A stretch of 53,142 bases of DNA. It comes from Clostridium sp. CAG:914. GTDB lineage: Bacteria; Bacillota_I; Bacilli_A; RF39; UBA660. The number at the start of each line of letters is the position of its first letter. Positions within the stretch are counted from its first letter, which is position 1. The stretch covers positions 1,798-54,939 of the forward strand of contig FR902140.1 in assembly GCA_000437895.1 (NCBI GenBank). Reading direction: 5' to 3'. Under the pieces are notes generated by a model that was not told the DNA's origin, ran no database searches, and saw nothing but the letters and a program-made list of their open reading frames with translations. Below are positions 24,226 to 33,629 of the stretch, in pieces. Both the position numbers and the translations under genes were made by a program.

Positions 24226-25601
24226 TGGATTTAAAAGATTTAATGAAAAAAATTGAAGAATATGAAGGCAAAGAAATTAAACTTGAAGGTTGGATAAAAA
24301 ATCATAGAAAACAAAAAGAATTTGGATTTATTGATTTCAATGACGGAACATGTTTTGAAACTTTGCAAGTTGTATACGATGATAGTCTAACTGATTTTGA
24401 AGAAATTCAAAAGTTACATATTGGAAGTGCGGTAGAAATTAATGGTAAGATTATTTCTTCTGAAGGTGGAAAGCAAAATTACGAAATGAGACTTGCATCA
24501 ATCAAATTATTGGGAGACTGTCCAGATGATTACCCATTACAATCTAAAGGAAGACCAACAAAAGAATTTCTAAGAGAAATTGCTTATCTTAGACCAAGAA
24601 CCAACTTGTTCAATAATGTATTTAGAGTAAGAAGTATAGCAGCATATGCCATTCACAAATATTTTCAAGACAATGGTTATGTGTATTTTCATGCACCAAT
24701 AATTACTTCTTCAGATTGCGAAGGAGCAGGAGAAATGTTCCAAGTTACTACTTTAGACTTGAATAAGATTGCTGAGTCTGGAAAAGTTGATTATTCAAAA
24801 GACTTTTTTGGAAAAACTGCTTCATTAACTGTATCTGGTCAACTAGAAGGCGAAACTTATGCTATGGCATATAAGAAAATATATACTTTTGGACCAACTT
24901 TTAGAGCAGAAAATTCTAATACCAAAACACATGCATCAGAATTTTGGATGATAGAACCAGAGATTGCATTCTGTGATTTAAATAAAGATATGGATATAAT
25001 GGAAGAAATGCTTAAATATGTTGTTAAGTATGTTTTAGATAATTGTCCATCAGAAATAAATTTCTTTGATAAATTTGTAGAACCTGGATTAATTAATAAA
25101 TTAACTAAACTTGTTAATAGTAAATTCGTTAGAATCGATCATAAAGATGTTATAAAAATATTAAAAGAAGCAAAAGTTAAATGGGAATTTGAACCAGAAT
25201 ATGGAGAAGACATTGCTAAAGAACATGAAAAATATATTACAGAGTATTTTGATGGACCTGTATTTATAAAAAATTGGCCTAAAGATATAAAAGCTTTCTA
25301 TATGAAACAAAATGATGATAATGAAACAGTTGCAGCCGTTGATCTTGAAGTTCCTGGAGCAGGAGAATTAATTGGCGGATCTCAAAGAGAAGAAGATTAT
25401 ACAAAGCTAAAGAAAAGAATGCAAGAACTTGGCATGGAAGAAGAAGGTATGGAATGGTACTTGAATCTTAGAAAATTTGGAGGTTGCTATCATTCTGGAT
25501 TTGGAATGGGCTTTGAAAGATTATTAATATATCTAACTGGAGTAGAAAATATTCGTGATGTTATTCCTTATCCTAGAACTCCTGGAAGTTGTGAATATTA
25601 A
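24225..25601 (+). CDS. asnS: Asparaginyl-tRNA synthetase
   Basis: A class IIb synthetase that charges tRNA-Asn. The N-terminal OB fold recognises the anticodon (KEIKLEGWIKNHRKQKEFGFIDFND); the catalytic domain carries motif 2 (FGPTFRAENSNT) and motif 3 (GFGMGFERLLIYLTG). The length of 458 residues fits. Its ATG overlaps the gatB stop by one base, so it is part of the gat operon. With AsnRS present, Asn-tRNA does not depend on GatCAB, which points to Gln-tRNA as the main GatCAB product. Confidence 0.95.
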   Translation: MDLKDLMKKIEEYEGKEIKLEGWIKNHRKQKEFGFIDFNDGTCFETLQVVYDDSLTDFEEIQKLHIGSAVEINGKIISSEGGKQNYEMRLASIKLLGDCPDDYPLQSKGRPTKEFLREIAYLRPRTNLFNNVFRVRSIAAYAIHKYFQDNGYVYFHAPIITSSDCEGAGEMFQVTTLDLNKIAESGKVDYSKDFFGKTASLTVSGQLEGETYAMAYKKIYTFGPTFRAENSNTKTHASEFWMIEPEIAFCDLNKDMDIMEEMLKYVVKYVLDNCPSEINFFDKFVEPGLINKLTKLVNSKFVRIDHKDVIKILKEAKVKWEFEPEYGEDIAKEHEKYITEYFDGPVFIKNWPKDIKAFYMKQNDDNETVAAVDLEVPGAGELIGGSQREEDYTKLKKRMQELGMEEEGMEWYLNLRKFGGCYHSGFGMGFERLLIYLTGVENIRDVIPYPRTPGSCEY

Positions 25602-25618
25602 GATTATATAAAAAGATA

Positions 25619-25647
25619 ATGACATTTCATAATAATTTTGATACAAT
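25619..25647 (+). promoter_or_regulatory. Promoter of proS
   Basis: ATGACA (25619-25624), 17-bp spacer, TACAAT (25642-25647) preceded by TGA (extended -10). Confidence 0.55.
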
Positions 25648-25668
25648 GTACTAGAAACAGGTGATAAT

Positions 25669-27102
25669 ATGAGTAATAAACAAAATAAGAACATTACAAA
25701 AAGAGATGAAGATTTTGCCAAGTGGTATACAGATATAGTTAGAGAAGCTAATTTAGCATGTTATTCTAATGTTAAAGGATGTATAGTTATTGAACCAAAT
25801 GGTTATGCTATTTGGGAGAATATACAAAAAGAACTCGATAAAATGTTTAAAGAAACAGGACATAAAAATATATCAATGCCTCTATTAATACCAGAAAATT
25901 TAATGAAAAAAGAATCAGATTTAATAAATGGTTTTGCACCAGAAGTAGCATGGGTAACACAAGGGGGACAAAAAGAGCTAGAAGAAAGGCTTTGCATAAG
26001 ACCAACAAGTGAAACTCTATTTAGTGATTATTATTCAACTAAAGTAAAATCATATAGAGACTTACCTATTAAATATAATCAGTGGTGTAATGTTATGCGT
26101 TGGGAAAAAGAAACAAGACCATTCTTAAGAAGTAGAGAATTTTTATGGCAAGAAGGACACACGGTTCACGAGACTCAAAAAGAAGCTGAAGAAGAAACAA
26201 GAGGCATGCTAGAAGTATACAAAAGATTTTTTACTGACTACTTAGCTATTCCAGCAATAACCGGAAGAAAAACAGAAAGTGAAAAATTTGCAGGAGCTGA
26301 ATATACTTTAACGATTGAAGCACTTATGTATAATGGAGTAGCTCTTCAATCAGGAACTTCACATTACTTTGGACAAAAATTTTCCCGTGCCTATGATATA
26401 AAATTTTTAAATAAAAATAATGAATATGAATATGCCTATCAAACATCTTGGGGAGTATCAACAAGAATGATAGGAGGATTAATAATGGTTCATGGTGATG
26501 ACTATGGATTAGTCTTACCTCCTAAAATTGCTCCAACAAAGGCAGTTATAGTACCAATAGGTACATCAACTAAAGTTATGGATATGGCAAAAGAACTAGA
26601 AAATAAATTATTATCAAAAGATATTACAGCATATATAGATGATAGTGATAAATCACCAGGATTCAAATTTGCCTCATCTGAAGTAAATGGTATACCAATA
26701 AGAATTGAATTAGGAGAAAGAGATTTAAATAATAATTGCATATATATATCTAGGAGAGATACTAGAGAAAAAGAAGAAGTATCATTAGACGAAGATATTA
26801 CAAAATATATTAATGATTTACTTAATGATATTCAGAATAATTTATTAAATATGGCTATAAAGAGAAGAAATGAATTAACTTTTGAAGCACACAATTTAGA
26901 AGAATTTAAAAATATCATGGATAAACAATATGGTTTTGTAAAAGCAGATTGGTGTGGAGATAGCGAATGTGAAGCTAAAATAAAAGAAATAAAAGGAACA
27001 AAATCAAGATGTATTTTAGAAGGAGAGAAACCCCTTACAGGAAAATGTGTCGTATGTGGAAAAGAAGCTAACGATTTAGTTATATGGGGAGTACAATACT
27101 AA
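25669..27102 (+). CDS. proS: Prolyl-tRNA synthetase, archaeal/eukaryotic-type (ProS type 3)
   Basis: It charges tRNA-Pro. The 477 residues lack the editing (INS) domain of the common bacterial ProRS and carry the type-3 layout: RDEDFAKWYTDIVREANL, motif 2 region CIRPTSETLF, RWEKETRPFLRSREFLWQEGHT, an anticodon-binding domain, and a C-terminal zinc-type domain with several cysteines (DWCGDSEC, RC, KCVVCGKEA) ending in the conserved Tyr. This form occurs in many Mollicutes and some Firmicutes. GGTGA precedes the start. Confidence 0.95.
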   Translation: MSNKQNKNITKRDEDFAKWYTDIVREANLACYSNVKGCIVIEPNGYAIWENIQKELDKMFKETGHKNISMPLLIPENLMKKESDLINGFAPEVAWVTQGGQKELEERLCIRPTSETLFSDYYSTKVKSYRDLPIKYNQWCNVMRWEKETRPFLRSREFLWQEGHTVHETQKEAEEETRGMLEVYKRFFTDYLAIPAITGRKTESEKFAGAEYTLTIEALMYNGVALQSGTSHYFGQKFSRAYDIKFLNKNNEYEYAYQTSWGVSTRMIGGLIMVHGDDYGLVLPPKIAPTKAVIVPIGTSTKVMDMAKELENKLLSKDITAYIDDSDKSPGFKFASSEVNGIPIRIELGERDLNNNCIYISRRDTREKEEVSLDEDITKYINDLLNDIQNNLLNMAIKRRNELTFEAHNLEEFKNIMDKQYGFVKADWCGDSECEAKIKEIKGTKSRCILEGEKPLTGKCVVCGKEANDLVIWGVQY

Positions 27103-27131
27103 TTGTAATTTAATAATTAGTATGATATAAT
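27103..27131 (+). promoter_or_regulatory. Promoter of secG
   Basis: TTGTAA (27103-27108), 17-bp spacer, TATAAT (27126-27131) with TG-A extension. Confidence 0.65.
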
Positions 27132-27150
27132 ACATAAACAGGAGGATATT

Positions 27151-27363
27151 ATGGAAATTGCCGTTATAATCGTATCAATTTTATTAATTGTTATAGTTTT
27201 ACTACAAAGTGGTAAAGCAGAAAGTGCAAGTATAATACAAGGAGGAAATTCTGATTTGTTTTCAAACAGAAAAGAAAGAGGAGCAGAACTATTTATCAGT
27301 AGATTAACGTTCTTTTTAGGATTTTCATTTTTTATACTATGTTTAATAATTTCACTTATATAG
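27151..27363 (+). CDS. secG: Preprotein translocase subunit SecG
   Basis: A small component of the SecYEG channel; 70 residues with two membrane helices (about 3-20 and 49-69) and the conserved VLLQSGKAESASIIQGG loop between them. AGGAGG precedes the start. It is transcribed alone, with a strong terminator that starts in the stop codon. Confidence 0.92.
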   Translation: MEIAVIIVSILLIVIVLLQSGKAESASIIQGGNSDLFSNRKERGAELFISRLTFFLGFSFFILCLIISLI

Positions 27364-27384
27364 ACACTTATGTGTCTTTTTTTC
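27362..27384 (+). terminator. Terminator of secG
   Basis: AGACAC (27362-27367), TTAT loop, GTGTCT (27372-27377) and a T-run. The left arm overlaps the stop codon. Confidence 0.8.
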
Positions 27385-27408
27385 TATATAAAAATATCTT
27401 CGAATAAA

Positions 27409-27437
27409 TTGACAATAAAACATAAATATGCAATAAT
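27409..27437 (+). promoter_or_regulatory. Promoter of popT-ligA
   Basis: TTGACA (27409-27414), 17-bp spacer, AATAAT (27432-27437). Confidence 0.6.
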
Positions 27438-27462
27438 TTAATTAGGAAAATAGAGGTGTAAT

Positions 27463-28356
27463 ATGAAAAAAATAAAAGAAATGATTATTAATTTTTTTAA
27501 TGGCTTTTTAATGGCATTAGCAGATAGTGTTCCAGGAGTATCAGGCGGTACTGTAGCCTTTATATTAGGATTCTATGATAAGTTTATTGCATCATTAGAT
27601 GATTTATTTAGAGGAAATATAGAAAAAAAGAAAAAAGCTCTAGTTTATTTAATTAAAATAGGTATAGGTTGGGTAATAGGATTTCTTCTAGCAGCTAGTG
27701 TATTATCAAGTTTATTTCACAAAGAAATATACAAATTAAGTTCCCTATTTCTAGGATTTATTATATTTGCTATACCAATAGTTATTAAAACAGAAAAGAA
27801 AGAAATAAAAGGTAAATATAAAAACATATTATTTTTTATAATAGGACTTATCGTTGTCATTGGTATAACACTATTAAATACAACTGGAGGATTAAATATC
27901 TCCATAAACAATTTAAATATAGTAACAATTATTTATATTTTTCTATCAGGAGCCCTAGCCATATCTGCTATGATTTTACCAGGAATATCTGGCTCAACAA
28001 TTCTTCTAATATTTGGACTATATATTCCTATAATGAATAAAATAAAAGATTTAATTCATCTAGATTTTAATGCCTTACCAGTATTAATAATATTTGGTCT
28101 AGGAATAATATTTGGAGTAGTAATATTTGCCAAAACATTAAGAAAGTGTTTAGAACACCATAGATCAAGTACAATATATCTAGTATTAGGATTAATGTTA
28201 GGGTCAGTATATCCAATAATTATGGGACCTACTACCTTAGAATCTCCTATGGAAATGTTAAATTTTAAAAACTTTAGTATACTATATTTTATTATCGGTG
28301 GCATAATTATCATCGGATTAGAATATTTAAAGAAAATTATTGATAAAAAAGATTAG
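27463..28356 (+). CDS. DUF368 family undecaprenyl-phosphate transporter (PopT-like)
   Basis: A polytopic membrane protein of 297 residues with the paired DUF368 signature ADSVPGVSGGTVAFILGFY near the N-terminus and the repeated SAMILPGISGSTILLIFGLY near the middle, which indicates an inverted-repeat transporter fold. DUF368 proteins have recently been shown to act in recycling undecaprenyl phosphate across the membrane for wall polymer synthesis; that role is transferred here by family membership. About 8 hydrophobic helices are visible. It shares its operon with ligA (9-base gap). Confidence 0.88.
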   Translation: MKKIKEMIINFFNGFLMALADSVPGVSGGTVAFILGFYDKFIASLDDLFRGNIEKKKKALVYLIKIGIGWVIGFLLAASVLSSLFHKEIYKLSSLFLGFIIFAIPIVIKTEKKEIKGKYKNILFFIIGLIVVIGITLLNTTGGLNISINNLNIVTIIYIFLSGALAISAMILPGISGSTILLIFGLYIPIMNKIKDLIHLDFNALPVLIIFGLGIIFGVVIFAKTLRKCLEHHRSSTIYLVLGLMLGSVYPIIMGPTTLESPMEMLNFKNFSILYFIIGGIIIIGLEYLKKIIDKKD

Positions 28357-28365
28357 GTGAATATA

Positions 28366-30312
28366 ATGGATAAAAAATTAAACAGAATGAAAGAATTAAT
28401 AGAAATACTTAATAATGCATCAAGACTATATTATCAGTATAGTACACCTATAATGACCGATTTTGAATATGATAAACTATATGATGAATTAGAGAAATTA
28501 GAAAAAGAAACTAACACTGTACTATCAAATAGTCCAACTCAAAACGTAGAACCAGAAGCCATAGACTCTTTAGTCAAAGTAGAACATCCAGCTCCCATGC
28601 TATCACTATCTAAAACAAAAAGTATATCAGAATTGGCTTCTTTTTTAGGAAATCAAGAAGGGCTTATCTCTTGGAAACTAGATGGTTTAACAATAGTATT
28701 AACCTACAAAGACGGAAAACTATCTAGTGGTGTTACTAGAGGAAATGGTATTATCGGAGAAGTCGTAACAGAAAATGTAAAAAAATTCAAAAATATTCCA
28801 TTGACAATACCATATAAAGGAACACTAGTCGTAAGAGGAGAAGCCGTTATAAAATATTCTGACTTTAATAAAATGAATGAAGAATTAGATGATGATTCTA
28901 GCCAATATAAAAATCCTAGGAACCTATGTTCTGGATCTGTAAGACAATTAGATAGCAAAGTAACAGCCAAAAGAAATGTAAATTGTATAATATTTGCACT
29001 AATCGAATCAGAAAAAAAATTTAAATTAAAAAGTGAAGAATTTGAATGGTTAAAATCACTTGGATTTGATGTTGTAGAATATCATAAAGTAACAAGTAAT
29101 AATATAGAAGAACAAGTACTTTACTTTAAAAATAAAATCAATGAATATGATATTCCATCAGATGGCTTAGTATTATTATATAATGACATAGAATATGGCA
29201 AACAACTAGGTACAACAGCCAAATATCCAAAAAATGCTATTGCTTTTAAATGGCAAGATGAAACAGCCGAAACAAAATTAATAGATGTCGATTGGTTAGT
29301 ATCAAGAACAGGTTTAATTAACCCAGTAGCAGTATTTGAACCAGTAGAATTAGAAGGAACAATAGTAAGTAGAGCATCACTACACAATGTATCTATTTTA
29401 CAAGGTTTATCTTTGGGAATAGGGGATACAATTTTAGTATATAAAGCCAATATGATAATTCCACAAATAGCAGATAATTTAACCCAAAGTAATTCTCTAG
29501 CAATTCCAAATAAATGTCCAGTATGTAATCATGAAGCTAGAATTATTAGCTCTAATGATGTCAAATATCTATACTGTATGAATGATTTTTGTCCAGCTAA
29601 ATTAGTTAAAAGATTAAGCCAATTTACCAGTAGAAATGCTATGAATATAGAAGGATTAAGTGATGCAATTATTAATAAATTAGCCGATGAAGGATTAATA
29701 AAAACATATGCTGATATATACAATCTAAAAAGATATAAAAATGATATTATCTCTTTTGAAGGATTTGGGGAAAAATCTTATGACAATCTAATTAATTCTA
29801 TTGAAAAATCCAGAAATGTAAAACTTGCAAATTTTATATTTGCCCTAGGCATACCTGATATTGGACTATCTAGAGCAAAATTAATATGTAAAAATTATAG
29901 TAATGATATAAATAAAATAAGAAATTTAACCTTTGAAGAATTAAGTAAAATAGATGGAATAGGAGAAATAATTGCCAAAGGATGGATAGATACCTTTAAC
30001 AATAATGATTTTATAAAAGAATTAGAGTTATTACTTAAAGAAGTTAATTTTACAGATACTTCTATAGATAACAATCAACCATTAAAAGATTTAACTTTTG
30101 TTATAACAGGTAGTGTAAACAATTTTACTAATCGTGATGAATTAGTCGAATATATTGAATCATATGGAGGTAAAGTAGTAAAAGCAATATCTAATAACGT
30201 AAATTATTTAATTAATAATGATATTACAAGTACATCTACAAAAAATACAAAAGCAAAAGAGTTAGGAATAAAGATTATTTCAGAAAATGATTTAATGAGT
30301 ATGATACAATAA
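28366..30312 (+). CDS. ligA: NAD+-dependent DNA ligase LigA
   Basis: It seals nicks in replication and repair using NAD+. The 648 residues include the Ia domain, adenylated Lys104 in KLDG, the OB fold, a zinc finger (C384, C387, C404, C409), helix-hairpin-helix repeats (IEGLSDAII, FEGFGEKSYDNL, IDGIGEIIAKGW) and a C-terminal BRCT domain (about 575-648). The start at ATG 28366 follows TAGGTGA; a GTG at 28357 lies inside that ribosome binding site. The length is slightly short of the usual 660-670. Confidence 0.95.
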   Translation: MDKKLNRMKELIEILNNASRLYYQYSTPIMTDFEYDKLYDELEKLEKETNTVLSNSPTQNVEPEAIDSLVKVEHPAPMLSLSKTKSISELASFLGNQEGLISWKLDGLTIVLTYKDGKLSSGVTRGNGIIGEVVTENVKKFKNIPLTIPYKGTLVVRGEAVIKYSDFNKMNEELDDDSSQYKNPRNLCSGSVRQLDSKVTAKRNVNCIIFALIESEKKFKLKSEEFEWLKSLGFDVVEYHKVTSNNIEEQVLYFKNKINEYDIPSDGLVLLYNDIEYGKQLGTTAKYPKNAIAFKWQDETAETKLIDVDWLVSRTGLINPVAVFEPVELEGTIVSRASLHNVSILQGLSLGIGDTILVYKANMIIPQIADNLTQSNSLAIPNKCPVCNHEARIISSNDVKYLYCMNDFCPAKLVKRLSQFTSRNAMNIEGLSDAIINKLADEGLIKTYADIYNLKRYKNDIISFEGFGEKSYDNLINSIEKSRNVKLANFIFALGIPDIGLSRAKLICKNYSNDINKIRNLTFEELSKIDGIGEIIAKGWIDTFNNNDFIKELELLLKEVNFTDTSIDNNQPLKDLTFVITGSVNNFTNRDELVEYIESYGGKVVKAISNNVNYLINNDITSTSTKNTKAKELGIKIISENDLMSMIQ

Positions 30313-30331
30313 TTATGTAAAAACAAACACC

Positions 30332-30360
30332 TTGAAAATTACATAAATACATAGTATAAT
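30332..30360 (+). promoter_or_regulatory. Promoter of the large surface-protein gene
   Basis: TTGAAA (30332-30337), 17-bp spacer, TATAAT (30355-30360), then an AAGGAGG site. Confidence 0.7.
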
Positions 30361-30398
30361 TATAAAGAATAGGTAATAAAAAGGAGGTACTATTAATC

Positions 30399-33137
30399 AT
30401 GAAAAAAAGAATGAGTCTTAATATAATATTGTCAATAATAGTAATAATTTTATTAATAGGATCTACTTATGCATGGATAACATGGAAAGGAAAAAGCACC
30501 TCACTAAGATTAACTATAGGTAGTGTAGATACAACAAGAATAACATTCTATCCATATATAATTGAAGGAGAGATAGTACCTGTAGGAGATTATTCTGATG
30601 GTATTAGTTTTGAAGTAGTTGTAACAAATAATAAATCAGTAAGAACAGATATAGCTCTATATTTTGATATTAAATACATTGAAAATGTCTTAAAAAGTGA
30701 AGAATTAAAGTATGCTGTCGTACAAGGAAAAACAGTGGTATCTTCAGGAAATTTTGCTAATGCTACTGTAGATGATAGAATGTATATATTAGAAACCAGT
30801 ATAAAAGCTAACACAGAACTAACATATTATGTATATATTTATATAGATGGCACACTCTATACATCAGAGATGCAAAATAGTGAGTTATCACTAGAACTAA
30901 GAGGATTAATAGAACAATCAAGTACTGGTGTGAATTTAATAAAAAATACATATGTAACAAGTAAGGACACATTATATAAAGTAGAACATGACGCTATATC
31001 TGCATCATCGTCAGCAACGGGAAGTGAAATAGCATCTACAACAGATTATAGATATTATGGAAAAAATCCTAATAACTACATATGCCTAGATTTTAATAGT
31101 CAAACAGAGTGTCCATCTGGAAATCTTTACAGGATAATTGGCGTTATATATGATGAATTAACTGGAAAAGAAAGATTAAAAATAATAAAGGATAGTGCTC
31201 TTAGTGGATATGATATAGATAAATCCGATTTCACAACAAGTTTTTCTTGGGATAGTTCAACCTCTAAAACTAATTCAGGACATGGATTAAGCGATTGGAT
31301 ATATGCAGATTCAAATGTATTAATGAATAAAGGATACTATAATATTTTAACTAGTTATACATGTTATACAGGTCAAAATAATGCAAGTATCTCTTGTGAT
31401 TTTAGTAAAGCTACATACGGCATTACAGATAGAGCAAAAAGTGTATTAGCCAATGCTAGATATTATCTAGGTGGTTATACTACAACAGCAACAAATACAG
31501 GAACATTCTATGGAAAAGAAAGAGGTACTCTAGTATCTAGCCAATCTAGCTATTATAATTCATTACCATATACACATGATAACATTTTTGGATTAATGTA
31601 TCCATCCGATTATGGATATGCATCAGGAAGTGAATGTACAAATGTATCTTTATCTGCATTTACTACAGCTTGTATCAACAAAAATTGGATAAATAATGGT
31701 ACCAATCAATGGACAATGACATCTAATTCTAGTTCAGGATATCAATCTTTTTATATTAATACAAGTGGAAAATTAGCACAAACTAATGACAGTACGTCAT
31801 ATAATATAAGACCAGTAGCCTACATAGATGGTAATATTAGAATATCAGGAGGACTAGGAACACAAGCACATCCATACAAAATGACAATTAAGAAAAATAA
31901 TACAGGTATAGAAATTCCAAATTTAGAAGGATTAATACCTATAGTATTTGATACATCAACAGGAACAGTTGTAAAAACTATAAGTGCAAGTGATAGTGAC
32001 TGGTATAATTACGATGAACAAAAATGGGCTAATGCTGTATTAGTAACAGAAACATCAAGAAGTACTTACTTAAATACATCAGGAGTAACTGTATCAGAAG
32101 ATGATATTCTAGGATATTTTGTATGGATCCCTAGATATAAATATAAAATATGGACTACAACAGCAAGTAGTAGTGGTAGTGAACAAGAAATAGAAATTGT
32201 TTTTGAAAGCAAGGACACAGAAAAATCAGAAGGTACGGCAGTTGATGAATACTATACTCATCCAGCATTCACATTTGGGGATACTGAACTTGATGGATTT
32301 TGGATAGGTAAATTTGAAACGACTGGTACTAACACACAACCAACAGTAAAACCAAACTTACAGTCTCTTCGTAATCAAAACATATCAACGCAATTTGCCA
32401 CAGCCCTTAATTTTGCTGGAGGAACACAGTCTGGTAGTACAGTAACTTTTTCTGGTAATAGTACTTATGGCTTAACATCAAATTTTGATAGTCATATGGC
32501 AAAGAATAGTGAATGGGGGGCGGTGACATACCTATCACATAGTAAATATGGTGCAAATAGAGAAATATATATAAACAATTCAAATTACTACTACACAGGA
32601 AGAAGTGGAGGAAATGTTGGTGGGTCTACCCAAATAAAAGATGTATATACTAATCAAACATCTACAGCCCAATACAATACATATGGCTTTTATACATGGG
32701 ACGGTTATTTGCTTAATTATGGAACAAATACTCATAGTAGTACCAGAGAATTAACCAAAGTAGCTAGTACCACTGGCAATATATATGGAGTATATGATAT
32801 GTCTGGTTGTGGAAACGAATATGTAATGGGAAATTACAATAGTACAATAGGTAGTTCTGGGTTTACGACATTACCTAATAGCAAGTATTATGATAAGTAT
32901 ACAATAACATCAAATACTTCTTGTACAATAGCGACATGTGGTGGCCATGCATTATTTGAAACAGCAAATTGGTATAGCGATAACAAATATTTTGTTACTT
33001 CATCTTATACTTGGTTTATGCGTGGAGGGTATTATGGAGATGGCGCTAAAGCTGGAACATATCATTCATCCTATAATAATGGAAGTGGATATGCAACATA
33101 TGCATTTCGTGTTGTTATAGCAGACATTGGTACATAA
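30399..33137 (+). CDS. Large anchored surface protein with FGE/C-type-lectin-like C-terminal domain
   Basis: A 912-residue extracytoplasmic protein of unknown function. Residues 7-28 form a SipW-like signal anchor (LNIILSIIVIILLIGSTYAWI). A beta-rich segment (about 30-170) is followed by a first module (about 190-500) with IIGVIYDELTGKERLKIIK, WTMTSNS and RPVAYIDGNIRI, and a second module (about 590-912) with GYFVWIPRYKYKIW, FWIGKFETTG, MAKNSEWGAVTYLSHSKYG, YDMSGCGNEYVMGN and the ending WFMRGGYYGDG...AFRVVI. The last pattern (GxYDMSGxxxE, RGG, FRVVI) matches the sulfatase-modifying/formylglycine-generating-enzyme fold, which is also the fold of many ligand-binding C-type-lectin domains. Ser/Thr/Asn/Tyr composition suggests a surface adhesin. 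Enzyme activity is not implied. Confidence 0.8.
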   Translation: MKKRMSLNIILSIIVIILLIGSTYAWITWKGKSTSLRLTIGSVDTTRITFYPYIIEGEIVPVGDYSDGISFEVVVTNNKSVRTDIALYFDIKYIENVLKSEELKYAVVQGKTVVSSGNFANATVDDRMYILETSIKANTELTYYVYIYIDGTLYTSEMQNSELSLELRGLIEQSSTGVNLIKNTYVTSKDTLYKVEHDAISASSSATGSEIASTTDYRYYGKNPNNYICLDFNSQTECPSGNLYRIIGVIYDELTGKERLKIIKDSALSGYDIDKSDFTTSFSWDSSTSKTNSGHGLSDWIYADSNVLMNKGYYNILTSYTCYTGQNNASISCDFSKATYGITDRAKSVLANARYYLGGYTTTATNTGTFYGKERGTLVSSQSSYYNSLPYTHDNIFGLMYPSDYGYASGSECTNVSLSAFTTACINKNWINNGTNQWTMTSNSSSGYQSFYINTSGKLAQTNDSTSYNIRPVAYIDGNIRISGGLGTQAHPYKMTIKKNNTGIEIPNLEGLIPIVFDTSTGTVVKTISASDSDWYNYDEQKWANAVLVTETSRSTYLNTSGVTVSEDDILGYFVWIPRYKYKIWTTTASSSGSEQEIEIVFESKDTEKSEGTAVDEYYTHPAFTFGDTELDGFWIGKFETTGTNTQPTVKPNLQSLRNQNISTQFATALNFAGGTQSGSTVTFSGNSTYGLTSNFDSHMAKNSEWGAVTYLSHSKYGANREIYINNSNYYYTGRSGGNVGGSTQIKDVYTNQTSTAQYNTYGFYTWDGYLLNYGTNTHSSTRELTKVASTTGNIYGVYDMSGCGNEYVMGNYNSTIGSSGFTTLPNSKYYDKYTITSNTSCTIATCGGHALFETANWYSDNKYFVTSSYTWFMRGGYYGDGAKAGTYHSSYNNGSGYATYAFRVVIADIGT

Positions 33138-33160
33138 TAGTAAATAAGAAAATAAAATAA

Positions 33161-33191
33161 AAAACCTATAAGCAATTTGCTTATAGGTTTT
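33161..33191. terminator. Bidirectional terminator between the surface-protein gene and rpsI
   Basis: AAAACCTATAAGC (33161-33173) pairs with GCTTATAGGTTTT (33179-33191), a 13-bp perfect stem with an AATTT loop between convergent genes. Confidence 0.85.
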
Positions 33192-33207
33192 AATATACCA
33201 TAATTTA

Positions 33208-33627
33208 TTATCTCTTTGAGAATTGTGGTGCCCTTCTTGCAGCTTTTAAACCTGGTTTCTTTCTTTCTTTCTTTCTAGCATCTCTAGTTACAAAACCAGC
33301 AGCTTTAAGTATTTTTCTATAAGAGTCTTCATTATTTTCATTTTCTTTATCATATTCAAGTAAGGCTCTTGTAATACCTAATCTAATTGCTCCAGTTTGT
33401 CCTGAAAAACCACCACCATTAACATTAACTATAACATCAAATGTTTCTAAGTTATTAGTTATTTCTAAAGGTTGTTTTAAATCCATAACCAAAACTTCAA
33501 ATGGCATATATTCATTAACATCTCTACCATTTACTGTGATTTTTCCACTTCCTGGAATTAATCTTACTCTAGCTACAGAAGTTTTTCTTCTACCAGTTCC
33601 TGTAAATACTCTTTGATCTTTAGCCAT
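33208..33627 (-). CDS. rpsI: 30S ribosomal protein S9
   Basis: S9 reaches the ribosomal P site through its basic C-terminal tail. The 139 residues show FTGTGRRKTSVARVRLIPGSGKITVNGR, GGGFSGQTGAIRLGITRAL and the basic end with KKPGLKAARRAPQFSKR. It lies directly behind rplM on the minus strand, in the universally common order. Confidence 0.97.
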   Translation of the reverse strand: MAKDQRVFTGTGRRKTSVARVRLIPGSGKITVNGRDVNEYMPFEVLVMDLKQPLEITNNLETFDVIVNVNGGGFSGQTGAIRLGITRALLEYDKENENNEDSYRKILKAAGFVTRDARKKERKKPGLKAARRAPQFSKR

Positions 33628-33629
33628 TA

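Noticed and set aside
32938..33120. A 60-codon plus-strand frame inside the 3' end of the surface-protein gene
   Set aside because: It is an out-of-frame shadow of a well-supported gene with no ribosome binding site.
30399..33137. A functional formylglycine-generating enzyme or sulfatase-maturation role for the large surface protein
   Set aside because: It is extracytoplasmic and highly repetitive in Ser/Thr/Tyr, and I could not see the paired catalytic cysteines; only the fold pattern matches.
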